From the NCBI RefSeq assembly GCF_025770785.1, contig NZ_JANZLA010000002.1, forward strand, positions 331,698 through 395,697: DNA of 64,000 bases, read 5' to 3'. Both the position numbers and the translations under genes were made by a program. The notes under the pieces are model-generated. The model saw only the letters and a list, made by a program, of their open reading frames with translations. It did no database searches and was not told where the DNA came from. This DNA is from Cellulomonas sp. SG140 (GTDB taxonomy: Bacteria > Actinomycetota > Actinomycetes > Actinomycetales > Cellulomonadaceae). Positions 53,761-62,902 of this stretch are shown here, piece by piece (the first letter of the stretch is position 1; each line of letters starts with the position of its first letter).

Positions 53761-54360
53761 TCAGACCGGCGGGTGCGGGTCGTACTGGATGCCGCGACGG
53801 ACCCGTCGGGCCATCTGCGGCGACTCGAGCCGGGCCACGAGGTGGAGAGCCATGTCGATGCCCGCGGACACCCCGGCCGAGGTGACGACGTCGCCGTCGT
53901 CGACGAACCTCGCCTCGGTGTCGGCGAGCACGCTGGGGTCGAGGCCGGCCAGCTCGTCGAAGGCGTCCCAGTAGGTCGTGGCTGGCCTGCCCGCCAGCAG
54001 CCCGGCAGCCGCGAGGACCAGCGCCCCGGTGCACACGCTCGCCATCAGCGGCGTCGTGGCCCGCATCTGCCGGACCCACGCGAGGTGCTCCGGGCTGGCC
54101 GCGAGGACGCGCGTACCACGGCCACCGGGGTATACGAGGACGTGCAGCGGACCGAGCTCACCGGCGGGCAGGTCGGGGACGAGCGACAGACCGTGCGCGC
54201 AGCGCACGCCCGCCCCGTCCAGGGAGAACGTGACGACCTCGGGGTGGAGCTCCGAGTGCGCCGCCCACCACGCCAGCACCTCGAAGGGGCCGACGACGTC
54301 GAGCTCCTCCGCACCGTCGAAGACGAACAGCCCGATCCGCAGGGGGTGCCCGGTGCCCAC
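53761..54360 (-). CDS. DJ-1/PfpI-superfamily protein
   Basis: The 199-residue protein has the class-I glutamine-amidotransferase-like fold: FVFDGAEELDVVGPFEVL at the start, VLVYPGGRGTRVL, and the nucleophile elbow LMASVCTGALVLAAAGLL, with a TYWDAFDEL helix after it. It resembles the N-terminal half of GlxA/FtrA regulators but has no AraC domain, so it is likely an isonitrile-hydratase or DJ-1-like enzyme. GTG 54360 has GGAGG five bases upstream. It follows nadA by 11 bases in the same operon. Confidence 0.88.
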   Translation of the reverse strand: MGTGHPLRIGLFVFDGAEELDVVGPFEVLAWWAAHSELHPEVVTFSLDGAGVRCAHGLSLVPDLPAGELGPLHVLVYPGGRGTRVLAASPEHLAWVRQMRATTPLMASVCTGALVLAAAGLLAGRPATTYWDAFDELAGLDPSVLADTEARFVDDGDVVTSAGVSAGIDMALHLVARLESPQMARRVRRGIQYDPHPPV

Positions 54361-54371
54361 GTCGACCTCCG

Positions 54372-55577
54372 TCAGTAGCCCGGCAGGGCCAGCATCTGGT
54401 CGAGGGCGACACGGGCCCAGTGCGCGTCGTCCGGGTCGACGACGATCCGGTGCGGTACCCGACCTGCCGCGAGCGACTCCAGCGCCCAGGTGAGGTGCGG
54501 GAGGTCGATGCGGTTCATGGTCGAGCAGAAGCAGACGGTCGAGTCGAGGTAGTGCACGGTCTTGTCCGGGTGGGCCAGCGCGAGGCGCCGGACCAGGTTC
54601 AGCTCGGTGCCGATCGCCCACGAGGTTCCCGGGGCGGCCGCGTCGAGCGCCTTGATGATGTACTCGGTCGAGCCGACCATGTCGGCCGCCTCCACCACCT
54701 CGTGCTTGCACTCCGGGTGCACGATCACCGTCGTCGCCGGGTCCGCCGCGCGGACCGCCGCGACGTTCTGCGCCGAGAAGCGCCCGTGCACGGAGCAGTG
54801 CCCCCGCCACAGGATCATCCGGGCGTCGCGCAGCTGCTGCCGGGTGAGCCCGCCACCCGGCCTGCGGGGGTCGAACACCACGCAGTCGTCCAGGCTGAGG
54901 CCCAGCTGCCGCACGGCGGTGTTGCGGCCCAGGTGCTGGTCCGGCATGAACAGCACCTTGCCGGTGCCGTCGACCCCGCCGACCCGGTCGAACGCCCAGC
55001 GCAGGGCGACGTGCGCGTTGGAGGACGTGCAGACGGTGCCGCCGTGGCGGCCCGTGAAGGCCTTGATCGCCGCGGTGGAGTTCATGTAGGTCACCGGCAC
55101 CGTGGACTCCGCGACACCGGCGTCGACCAGCACGTCCCAGGCGTCCTCCACCTGGTCGATGGCGGCCATGTCGGCCATCGAGCACCCGGCGGCGAGGTCG
55201 GGCAGCACCACCTGCTGGTGGTCGGCGGTCAGGATGTCGGCCGACTCCGCCATGAAGTGCACGCCGCAGAAGACGATGAACTCCGCGTCCGGCCGGGCGG
55301 CGGCCTCGCGGGCGAGCTTGAAGGAGTCGCCGGTCACGTCCGCGAACGCGATGACCTCGTCGCGCTGGTAGTGGTGGCCCAGGACGAAGGCGCGGTCCCC
55401 GAGCTGGGCGCGCGCCACGCGCGCCCGTTCGACGAGGTCTGGGTCGCTCGCGGCCGGCAGCGCGCCGACGCACTCCACCCCGCGCTCGGACTGCAGGTCC
55501 GAGCCGCGGCCGAGGAGCAGGAGAGCGGACGGCATGGGCTCGACGAACGCACCACGCTCGGGCGTGACCAGGCTCAT
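54372..55577 (-). CDS. nadA: quinolinate synthase
   Basis: It condenses iminoaspartate with DHAP to quinolinate for NAD, using a 4Fe-4S cluster. The 401-residue, long-form protein has HHYQRDEV, FCGVHFMAESADIL, the cluster-region Cys in HPECKHEVVEAAD, and STVCFCSTMNRIDLPHL near the C terminus. nadB and nadC are not adjacent, unlike the usual nadABC cluster. A DJ-1-like gene follows. NadE in this window does the last step of the same pathway. Confidence 0.95.
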   Translation of the reverse strand: MSLVTPERGAFVEPMPSALLLLGRGSDLQSERGVECVGALPAASDPDLVERARVARAQLGDRAFVLGHHYQRDEVIAFADVTGDSFKLAREAAARPDAEFIVFCGVHFMAESADILTADHQQVVLPDLAAGCSMADMAAIDQVEDAWDVLVDAGVAESTVPVTYMNSTAAIKAFTGRHGGTVCTSSNAHVALRWAFDRVGGVDGTGKVLFMPDQHLGRNTAVRQLGLSLDDCVVFDPRRPGGGLTRQQLRDARMILWRGHCSVHGRFSAQNVAAVRAADPATTVIVHPECKHEVVEAADMVGSTEYIIKALDAAAPGTSWAIGTELNLVRRLALAHPDKTVHYLDSTVCFCSTMNRIDLPHLTWALESLAAGRVPHRIVVDPDDAHWARVALDQMLALPGY

Positions 55578-55647
55578 CGCCCGATCTTCCCATACCGCCG
55601 GCCGGCCCCTCGAGCAGGTCCGGTTGCCGACGTGCCACCATCGCGGC

Positions 55648-56835
55648 GTGCGCGTGCTGCTGGCTCCTGACAGCTTCGGGTCCTCCCTGACGGCCCCGGA
55701 GGCGGCGGAGGCTCTGCGGGCCGGTTGGTTGGCGGGGGCGCCGCACGACGAGATCGTCGCCTGCCCGCTGGCCGACGGCGGTCCCGGCTTCGTCGAGACG
55801 ATCCACAGCTCTCTCGGTGGTCAGGTGATCCCCGTCACGGTGACGGGGCCGCTGGGGGATCCGGTGCCTGCGGTCGTGCTGCTGGTGCCTGCGCACGACG
55901 ACGTCCCTGCGACGGCGTACGTCGAGACGGCCCAGGCGATCGGCCTGCCGCTGGTACCGCCGGACCGCCGGGACCCCGGCCGGACCACCACCCGAGGGGT
56001 GGGGGAGCTGCTGCGACACGCCCGCACGACCGGCGCGGCACGTGTGGTGGTGGGTCTGGGCGGGTCCTCCACCAACGACGGGGGAGCCGGGATGCTCGTC
56101 GGCCTCGGGCTGTCGGACCTAGCCGGTCGGCTCGGCTCGGGCGGCGCGGCGCTGGTCGGGCTGCAGCCGGAGGACGTCGCCGGGCTGCGCGAGCTGCGCC
56201 GGGAGTGGGAGGGCGTCGAGGTGGTCGCCGCGTGCGACGTCGACGTGCCCCTCCTGGGGCTGCAGGGTGCGAGCGCCGGGTTCGCACCCCAGAAGGGAGC
56301 GTCCCCCCAGCAGGCGCAAGAGCTGGAGGCGGCGCTGGGGCACCTGTCCCGGCTGGTCGGTGCCGCTCTGGGCAGCGTCGAACGTCCCGACCTGCTGTCC
56401 GGGGCGCCGGGCGCCGCGCGCCTGGCCGCGGTCCCGGGGGCGGGGGCAGCCGGCGGCCTCGGGTTCGGTCTTGCTGCGCTCGGAGCGCGACTGGTCGGCG
56501 GTGCGGCTCTGGTGGCCGACGAGGTGGGCCTCGCCGACCGGATCGCTGCGGCGGACGTCGTGGTGACCGGGGAGGGTCGGTTCGACTGGCAGTCCCTGCA
56601 CGGCAAGGTGGTGTCCGAGGTCGCCGCACGGGCCGTGCCCTTCGCGGTCCCCGTGGTCGTCGTCGCGGGTCAGGTGCTGGTCGGTCGGCACGAGCTGGCG
56701 GAGGTCGGGGTGGCCGCCGCGTACGCGGTCGGCACGTCGCCCGACGAGGTGGAGCGAGCGCTCGCCGACCCGGCCGGCACGCTGAGGGCACGTGCGGTCC
56801 GGGTGGCGCGGACGTGGTCCCCGACACGACGCTGA
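55648..56835 (+). CDS. glycerate kinase
   Basis: The 395-residue protein begins VRVLLAPDSFGSSLTAPEAA, the opening of the GK2 (GckA/GlxK) family, and has PLADGGPGFVETI, VVGLGGSSTNDGGAGML and VVTGEGRFDWQSLHGKV, all diagnostic. It phosphorylates D-glycerate to phosphoglycerate. The GTG at 55648 is the family-typical start, with only CACCAT six bases before it as a weak -10. It stands alone between nadA (divergent) and erpA. Confidence 0.93.
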   Translation: MRVLLAPDSFGSSLTAPEAAEALRAGWLAGAPHDEIVACPLADGGPGFVETIHSSLGGQVIPVTVTGPLGDPVPAVVLLVPAHDDVPATAYVETAQAIGLPLVPPDRRDPGRTTTRGVGELLRHARTTGAARVVVGLGGSSTNDGGAGMLVGLGLSDLAGRLGSGGAALVGLQPEDVAGLRELRREWEGVEVVAACDVDVPLLGLQGASAGFAPQKGASPQQAQELEAALGHLSRLVGAALGSVERPDLLSGAPGAARLAAVPGAGAAGGLGFGLAALGARLVGGAALVADEVGLADRIAAADVVVTGEGRFDWQSLHGKVVSEVAARAVPFAVPVVVVAGQVLVGRHELAEVGVAAAYAVGTSPDEVERALADPAGTLRARAVRVARTWSPTRR

Positions 56836-56877
56836 GGTGCCGCGGGACCCTGGTGCGCCGCGTCCTGATGGGCGTCG

Positions 56878-56883
56878 TACGCT
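56878..56883 (+). promoter_or_regulatory. candidate -10 of erpA
   Basis: TACGCT lies about 90 bases before the ATG. The same hexamer occurs upstream of ctaC. There is no clear -35. Confidence 0.35.
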
Positions 56884-56973
56884 GACGGGGAACATCAACG
56901 CGCAGCCCGGTGTTGCGCGAGGGGTCGGGGCCGAGACCGGCCGCGCCGAGCACGCACCCTTTCGGGAGACAGC

Positions 56974-57324
56974 ATGACCGAGACAACCCAGACCGCGACG
57001 CACGGCGTCCAGCTGACCGACGTGGCGGCCGCCAAGGTGCACAGCCTGCTGGAGCAGGAGGGTCGCGACGACCTCCGGCTGCGCGTGGCCGTGCAGCCCG
57101 GTGGCTGCTCGGGCCTGATCTACCAGCTCTACTTCGACGAGCGCATCCTCGGCGGCGACGCCGTCAAGGACTTCGGCGGTGTCGAGGTCGTCGTCGACCG
57201 CATGAGCGTGCCGTACCTGGAAGGCGCGACGATCGACTTCGCGGACACGATCGAGAAGCAGGGCTTCACGATCGACAACCCGAACGCCGGCAGCTCCTGC
57301 GCCTGCGGCGGCTCCTTCAGCTGA
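56974..57324 (+). CDS. erpA: iron-sulfur cluster insertion protein, HesB/ErpA
   Basis: This A-type carrier delivers Fe-S clusters to apoproteins. The 116-residue product has the three ligand cysteines: QPGGCSGLIYQL and GSSCACGGSF at the C terminus. CGGGAG sits five bases before the ATG. Possible clients nearby are NadA and LipA, both 4Fe-4S enzymes. A 34-base perfect palindrome terminates it. Confidence 0.95.
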   Translation: MTETTQTATHGVQLTDVAAAKVHSLLEQEGRDDLRLRVAVQPGGCSGLIYQLYFDERILGGDAVKDFGGVEVVVDRMSVPYLEGATIDFADTIEKQGFTIDNPNAGSSCACGGSFS

Positions 57325-57342
57325 CCGGCGCACCAGCGGTCG

Positions 57343-57376
57343 GACGGGCCCGGCACCTCGAGGTGCCGGGCCCGTC
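57343..57376. terminator. bidirectional terminator, erpA / tusA-like
   Basis: A perfect 34-base palindrome (arms GACGGGCCCGGCACCTCG and complement, no unpaired loop in the sequence) lies between convergent genes. Confidence 0.85.
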
Positions 57377-57407
57377 TGCGTCCGGGCTCAGACCGGCCGC
57401 TCCTCCG

Positions 57408-57656
57408 TCACGCGCCACCGATCCGCACCGTGACGGCGAGCGCGCCGTCCTTCGTGCGCTCGGCGCGCACCACCGTGTGCCCTCGCATCCGTGCCCAGGC
57501 GGGGACGTCCACCTCGGCGGCTGGATCGGTGGCCAGCACCGTGACCAGCGTGCCGGCGGCCGCAGCGCGTGCGACGCGGGCCAGCCGCACGATCGGTGCA
57601 GGACACACCAGCCCGCGGGCGTCGACCACCTCGCCGGTGTCGGCAGCTTCCGTCAC
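57408..57656 (-). CDS. TusA-family sulfur carrier
   Basis: The 82-residue protein has the SirA/TusA signature VDARGLVCPAPIVRLAR with the CPxP cysteine that carries persulfide sulfur. A two-layer strand-helix remainder (TLVTVLATDPAAEVDVPAWA) completes the domain. GTG 57656 overlaps the stop of the desulfurase-like gene (GTGA), so it is made together with that protein. No other Tus proteins are nearby, so the sulfur acceptor is not evident. Confidence 0.92.
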   Translation of the reverse strand: MTEAADTGEVVDARGLVCPAPIVRLARVARAAAAGTLVTVLATDPAAEVDVPAWARMRGHTVVRAERTKDGALAVTVRIGGA

Positions 57657-58846
57657 AGTCCCACCACGCCCGCACGGTCGCGGAGCTGCCTCACGACCTC
57701 GGGGAGGACGTCGCAGAACCGCTCGACGTCGTGGCGGGCGGTGCCGCGAGGAAGGGCGATGCGCACGTTCCCGTGGGTGAGCACCCCCATGGCGGCCAGC
57801 ACGTGGCTCGGCTCGAGGGCGCTGGACGTGCAGGCCGAGCCGGAGCCGACGGCGAAGCCGCGCGCATCCAGCTCCGTGACCAGGGACTCTCCGTCGAGGT
57901 AGAGGCACGAGAAGGTCACGACGTGCGGCAGCCGGTCCGTCGGCTCTCCCACCACCTCGACGTCCGGCACCTGGGTCGCGACCCGGTGGCGGACCAGGTC
58001 CACCAGCTCGCGTCGAACGGCATCGGCCTGGTCCCGATCCGCCACCGCTGCCTGGAGCGCGACGGCGGCAGCCAGGGCCGCCGGGACGCTGACGCCGCCG
58101 GGGAACCATCGGTCCTCGTCCTCCGGGCGGTCCGGGGTACGACGGACGCCGCTGCGGGTGACGAGCACGCCGATCCCGGCCGGGCCGCCGAAGTCGGCCG
58201 CACCGCCCGCGAGCAGGTCCCAGTGCGGTCCCACGTCGACGTGCCCGAGGCTCGACCCGGCGTCGACCAGCAGAGGGACGCCGGCCGCTCGCGCCGCGGC
58301 GTGCACCGGGGCCACCGGCTGCAGGGTGCCGACCTCACCGTTGGCGTGCTGGAGCGCCGCCAGCGCGATGCCGGGCTGCGCGAGGGCCACGCCGAACCCG
58401 TTCTCGTCGACCCGTCCCGTACGGTCGACGGGTACCGTCACGCGCCGACCTCCGGCACGGGCCGCGACGAACTCCGCGGCGTTGAGCACCGCGGCACGTT
58501 CCACCGCACCGACCACCACGTGGGGCCCGACCCGACGTCGCCCGAGCGCGACGTCCCTGACAGCGGCGTGCAGGGCCTCCGTGTGCGACGGGGCGAGGGC
58601 GACCTCGTCCGTACGGGCGCCGACCACCGCCGCGATCGCCTCGCGGGCGCCGTCCAGGAGCAGGCGGGCCCGGCGGCCCTCGGCGTGCAGCCTCCGCGGG
58701 TCGGCCCAGCCCTCGTCGAGCGCGGCGAGGAAGGCCTCGCGCGCGACCGGGAGCAGCGGCGCCTGTCCGCCGGCGTCGAGCACCACCCGAGGCGTCGTGT
58801 CGTCCACGACGTGCACGGTAACGGGGTTCGACCAGGCGCCGATCAT
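57653..58846 (-). CDS. cysteine desulfurase-like protein lacking the PLP lysine
   Basis: The 397-residue protein aligns along its length with class V aminotransferase-fold cysteine desulfurases. VVLDAGGQAP sits where LDNAATTP is expected, VDAGSSLG stands for VDAxQxxG, and GSGSACTSSALEPSHVL keeps the catalytic cysteine (Cys339). However the block expected as SxHKxxGPKG reads AADFGGPAG, so the Schiff-base lysine is Asp218 (codon GAC), its preceding His is Ala217, and the PLP-stacking His is Arg117. It therefore probably does not use PLP in the usual way. It is coupled to TusA by a 4-base overlap and divergent from the cytochrome oxidase genes. Confidence 0.82.
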   Translation of the reverse strand: MIGAWSNPVTVHVVDDTTPRVVLDAGGQAPLLPVAREAFLAALDEGWADPRRLHAEGRRARLLLDGAREAIAAVVGARTDEVALAPSHTEALHAAVRDVALGRRRVGPHVVVGAVERAAVLNAAEFVAARAGGRRVTVPVDRTGRVDENGFGVALAQPGIALAALQHANGEVGTLQPVAPVHAAARAAGVPLLVDAGSSLGHVDVGPHWDLLAGGAADFGGPAGIGVLVTRSGVRRTPDRPEDEDRWFPGGVSVPAALAAAVALQAAVADRDQADAVRRELVDLVRHRVATQVPDVEVVGEPTDRLPHVVTFSCLYLDGESLVTELDARGFAVGSGSACTSSALEPSHVLAAMGVLTHGNVRIALPRGTARHDVERFCDVLPEVVRQLRDRAGVVGL

Positions 58847-58903
58847 GCTGACACCGCGTCGTCATATCGCGTCGCCGGGCACGACGGGGGGCCGCCCGCG
58901 CGC

Positions 58904-58909
58904 TACGCT
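58904..58909 (+). promoter_or_regulatory. candidate -10 of the ctaC operon
   Basis: TACGCT lies 85 bases before the GTG start of ctaC and matches the hexamer upstream of erpA. There is no clear -35. Confidence 0.35.
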
Positions 58910-58993
58910 GCACGCGTCGAAAGGACCAAGGTCCCAGGTGGCCGTCGTACGCGCGTCGTGCACCCACCCGGAACCGTGAGTGGAAGGTTGCCC

Positions 58994-59863
58994 GTGCACC
59001 CGGAAAACCACCGCCGGACGCGCCGCAGGGCCCTCGTGGGCACCGGGCTGGTGCTCATGGCAGCGGTCGCCCTGAGCGGCTGCTCGGACACCGTGTACCG
59101 AGGCTGGCTGCCCGGCAGCACCCAGCACGAGGTCACCGACCAGACCGGACGGGTCGCCAGCCTGTGGCGCGGCTCGTGGATCGCGGCGCTGCTGGTGGGC
59201 CTGCTCGTCTGGGGCCTGATCCTGTGGTGCGTCGCGGTGTACCGGAAGCGCAAGGCGGACAGCACGCTGCCCGTGCAGCTGAGGTACCACGTGCCCCTCG
59301 AGGTGATGTACGTGATCCTGCCGATCGTCATGGTCGGCGTGCTCTTCTACTACACCAACCGCGACATGACGGCGATCAACGCCAAAACCGGCGACGCCAA
59401 GGTCCATGTCCAGGTGATCGGCAAGCAGTGGAGCTGGGACGTCAACTACCAGGACGCGAACGTGTACGACAGCGGCCAGCAGGTCCAGGACCTGCAGGCG
59501 CCGGGCGCGCTCGACGAGCCCGTGACGATCTGGCTGCCGGTGGACGAGAAGGTCCTGTTCACGCTCAATTCTCGCGACGTGATCCACTCGTTCTGGGTGC
59601 CGGCCTTCCTGTACAAGATGGACGTGATCCCGGGGCGGACCAACCAGTTCGAGGTGACGCCGAAGACGGTGGGCGAGTACCGCGGCAAGTGCGCCGAGCT
59701 CTGCGGTGAGTACCACTCGCGGATGCTGTTCAACGTGAAGGTCGTGACGCGCGCCGAGTACGACGCGCACCTCGCCGACCTGAAGGCGAAGGGCCAGACC
59801 GGTCAGCTCGGGCTCGACGTGAGCCGGGCGCAGGACCTCAACAGCGTGGGGAGTGCAGGCTGA
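58994..59863 (+). CDS. ctaC: cytochrome c oxidase subunit II
   Basis: The 289-residue subunit carries the CuA centre that receives electrons from cytochrome c. A lipoprotein signal ([20 protein letters not shown] then Cys) is followed by two transmembrane helices and a cupredoxin domain with [25 protein letters not shown] and the CuA motif [15 protein letters not shown] 58994 is preferred over GTG 58976 because GGAAGG lies six bases ahead. ctaD overlaps its stop by one base. Confidence 0.95.
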   Translation: MHPENHRRTRRRALVGTGLVLMAAVALSGCSDTVYRGWLPGSTQHEVTDQTGRVASLWRGSWIAALLVGLLVWGLILWCVAVYRKRKADSTLPVQLRYHVPLEVMYVILPIVMVGVLFYYTNRDMTAINAKTGDAKVHVQVIGKQWSWDVNYQDANVYDSGQQVQDLQAPGALDEPVTIWLPVDEKVLFTLNSRDVIHSFWVPAFLYKMDVIPGRTNQFEVTPKTVGEYRGKCAELCGEYHSRMLFNVKVVTRAEYDAHLADLKAKGQTGQLGLDVSRAQDLNSVGSAG

Positions 59864-61665
59864 TGGTGGCGACGACCGAGCTGATCCCGGGCCTGGCGCC
59901 GCGTCGGCAGACCCTGGGCCGGACCGTCGTGAAGGTGATCACCTCCACCGACCACAAGACGATCGGGTACATGTACCTGATCACGTCGTTCGTGTGGTTC
60001 ATCGTGGGCGGGATCCTGGCGCTGCTGATCCGCAGCGAGCTGTTCGCGCCCGGCATGCAGGTGTTCTCCACGCCGGAGCAGTACAACCAGGCGTTCACGA
60101 TGCACGGCACGATCATGCTGCTGCTGTTCGCGACGCCGTTGTTCGCGGGTTTTGCGAACGTGCTGATGCCGCTGCAGATCGGTGCTCCGGACGTCGCGTT
60201 CCCGCGGCTCAACATGTTCGCGTACTGGCTGTACCTGCTCGGCGGTCTGATCGCGGCCGCGGGATTCCTCACGCCGCAGGGCGCCGCCTCGTTCGGGTGG
60301 TTCGCCTACGCCCCGTTGTCCAACCAGGTGTACTCGCCGGGCGTGGGCGGTGACCTGTGGGTGTTCGGCCTGGCGCTGACGGGTTTCGGCACCATCCTCG
60401 GCGCCGTCAACTTCATCACCACGATCGTCACCATGCGGGCCCCCGGGATGACGATGTTCCGGATGCCGATCTTCACCTGGAACACGCTGGTGACGTCGCT
60501 GCTGGTGCTGATGGCGTTCCCGCCCCTGGCCGCGGCGCTGTTCGCGCTGGGCGCCGACCGGCGGCTCGGTGCCCAGGTGTTCAACCCGGACAACGGCGGT
60601 GCCATCCTCTGGCAGCACCTGTTCTGGTTCTTCGGGCACCCCGAGGTCTACATCATCGCCCTGCCGTTCTTCGGCATCGTGACGGAGATCCTGCCGGTGT
60701 TCAGCCGCAAGCCGGTGTTCGGGTACAAGGGCCTGGTCTACGCGACCATCTCGATCGCGGCGCTCTCGGTCACCGTGTGGGCGCACCACATGTACGTGAC
60801 CGGTGCGGTCCTGCTGCCGTTCTTCTCGTTCATGACGATGCTCATCGCGGTGCCCACCGGCGTGAAGTTCTTCAACTGGATCGGCACGATGTGGCGCGGC
60901 AAGCTCACGTTCGAGACGCCGATGCTGTGGACGATCGGCTTCCTGGTGACCTTCCTGTTCGGCGGTCTGACGGGCGTGATCCTGTCCAGCCCGGCGCTGG
61001 ACTTCCACCTGTCCGACACGTACTTCGTCGTGGCGCACTTCCACTACGTCGTGTTCGGCACGGTGGTGTTCGCGATGTTCGCCGGCTTCTACTTCTGGTG
61101 GCCCAAGTTCACCGGGAGGATGCTGAACGAGCGGCTGGGCAAGATCCATTTCTGGCTGCTCTTCATCGGCTTCCACACGACGTTCCTGATCCAGCACTGG
61201 CTCGGTGTGCGCGGCATGCCGCGTCGGTACGCCGACTACTCGCCGGCTGACGGGTTCACCTGGATGAACCAGGTGTCGACGGTGGGTGCCGGCATCCTGG
61301 CGATCTCGACGCTGCCGTTCCTGTACAACGTCTACACGACGTGGCGGAACGCGCCGAAGGTCGCCGTCGACGACCCGTGGGGCTACGGCAACTCGCTCGA
61401 GTGGGCCACCAGCTGCCCGCCGCCGCGCCACAACTTCGTGTCCCTGCCGCGGATCCGCTCGGAGCGTCCGGCGTTCGACCTGCACCACCCCGAGGTCGCC
61501 GCGATGGACCACGTCGAGCCGGAGCCCGGTCTGCTCGACTGGGAGGCGCAACGGACGGACAACCCCCGCGACGCCCGTCGCCGCATCGCCGAGGGCACCG
61601 CGCAGCCCGAGAAGTCCAGCACGACGGTGATCGACGACACCCAGGACCCGGAGGCTGACCGGTGA
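59863..61665 (+). CDS. ctaD: cytochrome c oxidase subunit I
   Basis: The catalytic aa3 subunit reduces O2 at heme a3-CuB and pumps protons. The 600-residue product has twelve transmembrane helices, the heme a ligand HGTIMLLLF, the CuB His and Tyr in [12 protein letters not shown], the HHMYVTG pair, and [10 protein letters not shown] with the heme a3 and heme a histidines. The C-terminal extension after residue 510 is hydrophilic. The start overlaps the ctaC stop (TGATG). Confidence 0.97.
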   Translation: MVATTELIPGLAPRRQTLGRTVVKVITSTDHKTIGYMYLITSFVWFIVGGILALLIRSELFAPGMQVFSTPEQYNQAFTMHGTIMLLLFATPLFAGFANVLMPLQIGAPDVAFPRLNMFAYWLYLLGGLIAAAGFLTPQGAASFGWFAYAPLSNQVYSPGVGGDLWVFGLALTGFGTILGAVNFITTIVTMRAPGMTMFRMPIFTWNTLVTSLLVLMAFPPLAAALFALGADRRLGAQVFNPDNGGAILWQHLFWFFGHPEVYIIALPFFGIVTEILPVFSRKPVFGYKGLVYATISIAALSVTVWAHHMYVTGAVLLPFFSFMTMLIAVPTGVKFFNWIGTMWRGKLTFETPMLWTIGFLVTFLFGGLTGVILSSPALDFHLSDTYFVVAHFHYVVFGTVVFAMFAGFYFWWPKFTGRMLNERLGKIHFWLLFIGFHTTFLIQHWLGVRGMPRRYADYSPADGFTWMNQVSTVGAGILAISTLPFLYNVYTTWRNAPKVAVDDPWGYGNSLEWATSCPPPRHNFVSLPRIRSERPAFDLHHPEVAAMDHVEPEPGLLDWEAQRTDNPRDARRRIAEGTAQPEKSSTTVIDDTQDPEADR

Positions 61666-62060
61666 AGCTCGAGGCCCGACTCTTCCTGCGCGGGGTGCTG
61701 TTCTTCGTGCCCGTGGGCCTGGTCTACGGCTACTTCAGCCACTGGGAGTCCGTGGGCACCCTCGGCATCCCGCTGCTCGGTGGGCTGGTCGGGATGATCG
61801 GCGCCTACTTCGCGCTGGTGTCTCGCCGCATCGACCCGCGCCCGGAGGACGACGAGCTGGGCGAGATCTCCGAGGGGGCGGGTGACCAGGGTGTGTTCAG
61901 CCCGTGGTCCTGGTGGCCGCTCGTGATCGGCCTCGCGGCCGCTCTGGCCTTCCTCGGCCTGGCGGTCGGCTGGTGGCTCCTGGCGATCGCCGTGCCCGTC
62001 GGTGTGATCGGCCTGGTCGGCTGGGTGTTCGAGTTCTCGCGCGGGCAGCACGCCCACTGA
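61662..62060 (+). CDS. ctaF: cytochrome c oxidase subunit IV (CtaF)
   Basis: The 132-residue membrane protein has four transmembrane helices in two pairs (about 8-25, 33-52, 85-102, 104-122) with an acidic loop [15 protein letters not shown] between them. This matches the actinobacterial CtaF subunit that always follows ctaD. GTG 61662 overlaps the ctaD stop as GTGA. Subunit III and the bc1 genes are not in this window. Confidence 0.93.
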   Translation: MKLEARLFLRGVLFFVPVGLVYGYFSHWESVGTLGIPLLGGLVGMIGAYFALVSRRIDPRPEDDELGEISEGAGDQGVFSPWSWWPLVIGLAAALAFLGLAVGWWLLAIAVPVGVIGLVGWVFEFSRGQHAH

Positions 62061-62077
62061 GCGGTCGGGGGCCCGGG

Positions 62078-62782
62078 TCAGCCGGGGAGCCGCGTCGCCG
62101 CCGCGACGAAGACCGGCAGGTGCCGCACCGTCCCGCGCACCGGCTTGGGGTCGACGTACGCGGTGACGAGCTGGTCGACGTGCAGCCCCGCGGCCACGCA
62201 CCACGACGAGATCTGTTCGTGGCTGAAGCCGTCGTGGCCGTCGAACGACGGCCGATCGGCGTGGTAGAGCCCACCGTCCGGCTCGAGGTCGGCGACGACG
62301 AGCCGTCCGCCCGGCCGCAGCAGGCCGGCGACGGTCCGCAGCAGACGCGGGACGTCTCGCACGTGGTGCAGCGCCATGGCGCTGAAGGCGACGTCGAGCG
62401 GCGCGAGGTCGCCGGCGTGCGGCGCACCTTCGGCGGTGGACAGGTCGACACGTGCGGTGCGCACGCGCGTGCTGCAGCCGGCTGCCGTGACGGCGGCCGA
62501 GACGTTCGCGTGCGCCAGCGCCAGGGCGTCGCCGTCGACGTCGAGGAGGACCTGCTCGTCGAACAGGTCCACCAGGTGGGGACTGACCCCGCCTGCTCCC
62601 GAGCCGATGTCCAGCCCGCGACGGTGGTGCCCGTCGCCGAGCACCAGCCGGATGTGGGCGGCCAGCGCCGCGCACCGGCGTGCCCGGCGGTCGGCGTCGG
62701 GATCGTCGGCCGCCGGCTGAGCGGGCCCGGGCGCAGCGGGCCCGCTGGGCTGGCCCGGGTGCGCCGGGCGGTCGGTGGTCAT
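62078..62782 (-). CDS. class I SAM-dependent methyltransferase
   Basis: The 234-residue protein has the SAM motif LDIGSGAGGVSPHLVDLF (about 60-77), an acidic strand end LLDVDGDALALA and FSAMALHHVRDVPRLLRTVA, typical of UbiE/type-11 enzymes. The N-terminal 30 residues are Pro/Ala-rich. The substrate is unknown. The ATG is preceded by TAGGGT seven bases away on the reverse strand and is apparently leaderless. It is convergent with ctaF. Confidence 0.88.
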   Translation of the reverse strand: MTTDRPAHPGQPSGPAAPGPAQPAADDPDADRRARRCAALAAHIRLVLGDGHHRRGLDIGSGAGGVSPHLVDLFDEQVLLDVDGDALALAHANVSAAVTAAGCSTRVRTARVDLSTAEGAPHAGDLAPLDVAFSAMALHHVRDVPRLLRTVAGLLRPGGRLVVADLEPDGGLYHADRPSFDGHDGFSHEQISSWCVAAGLHVDQLVTAYVDPKPVRGTVRHLPVFVAAATRLPG

Positions 62783-62789
62783 CCCCGCG

Positions 62790-62795
62790 ACCCTA
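62790..62795 (-). promoter_or_regulatory. -10 element of leaderless methyltransferase gene
   Basis: TAGGGT on the reverse strand, seven bases before the ATG. Confidence 0.6.
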
Positions 62796-62818
62796 GCGGG
62801 CCGTCCGCCGACGACAGA

Positions 62819-62859
62819 GATCGAGCCCGGTCGGGAGGGTGCCCCGACCGGGCTCGATC
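62819..62859 (-). terminator. terminator of sodA
   Basis: A perfect 17-bp stem (GATCGAGCCCGGTCGGG and its complement) with a 7-base loop lies 44 bases downstream of the sodA stop. Confidence 0.8.
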
Positions 62860-62902
62860 GTCGTCCTGCACCTGCGCACTGCGCGCGGGTTGCTCCGTGT
62901 CG

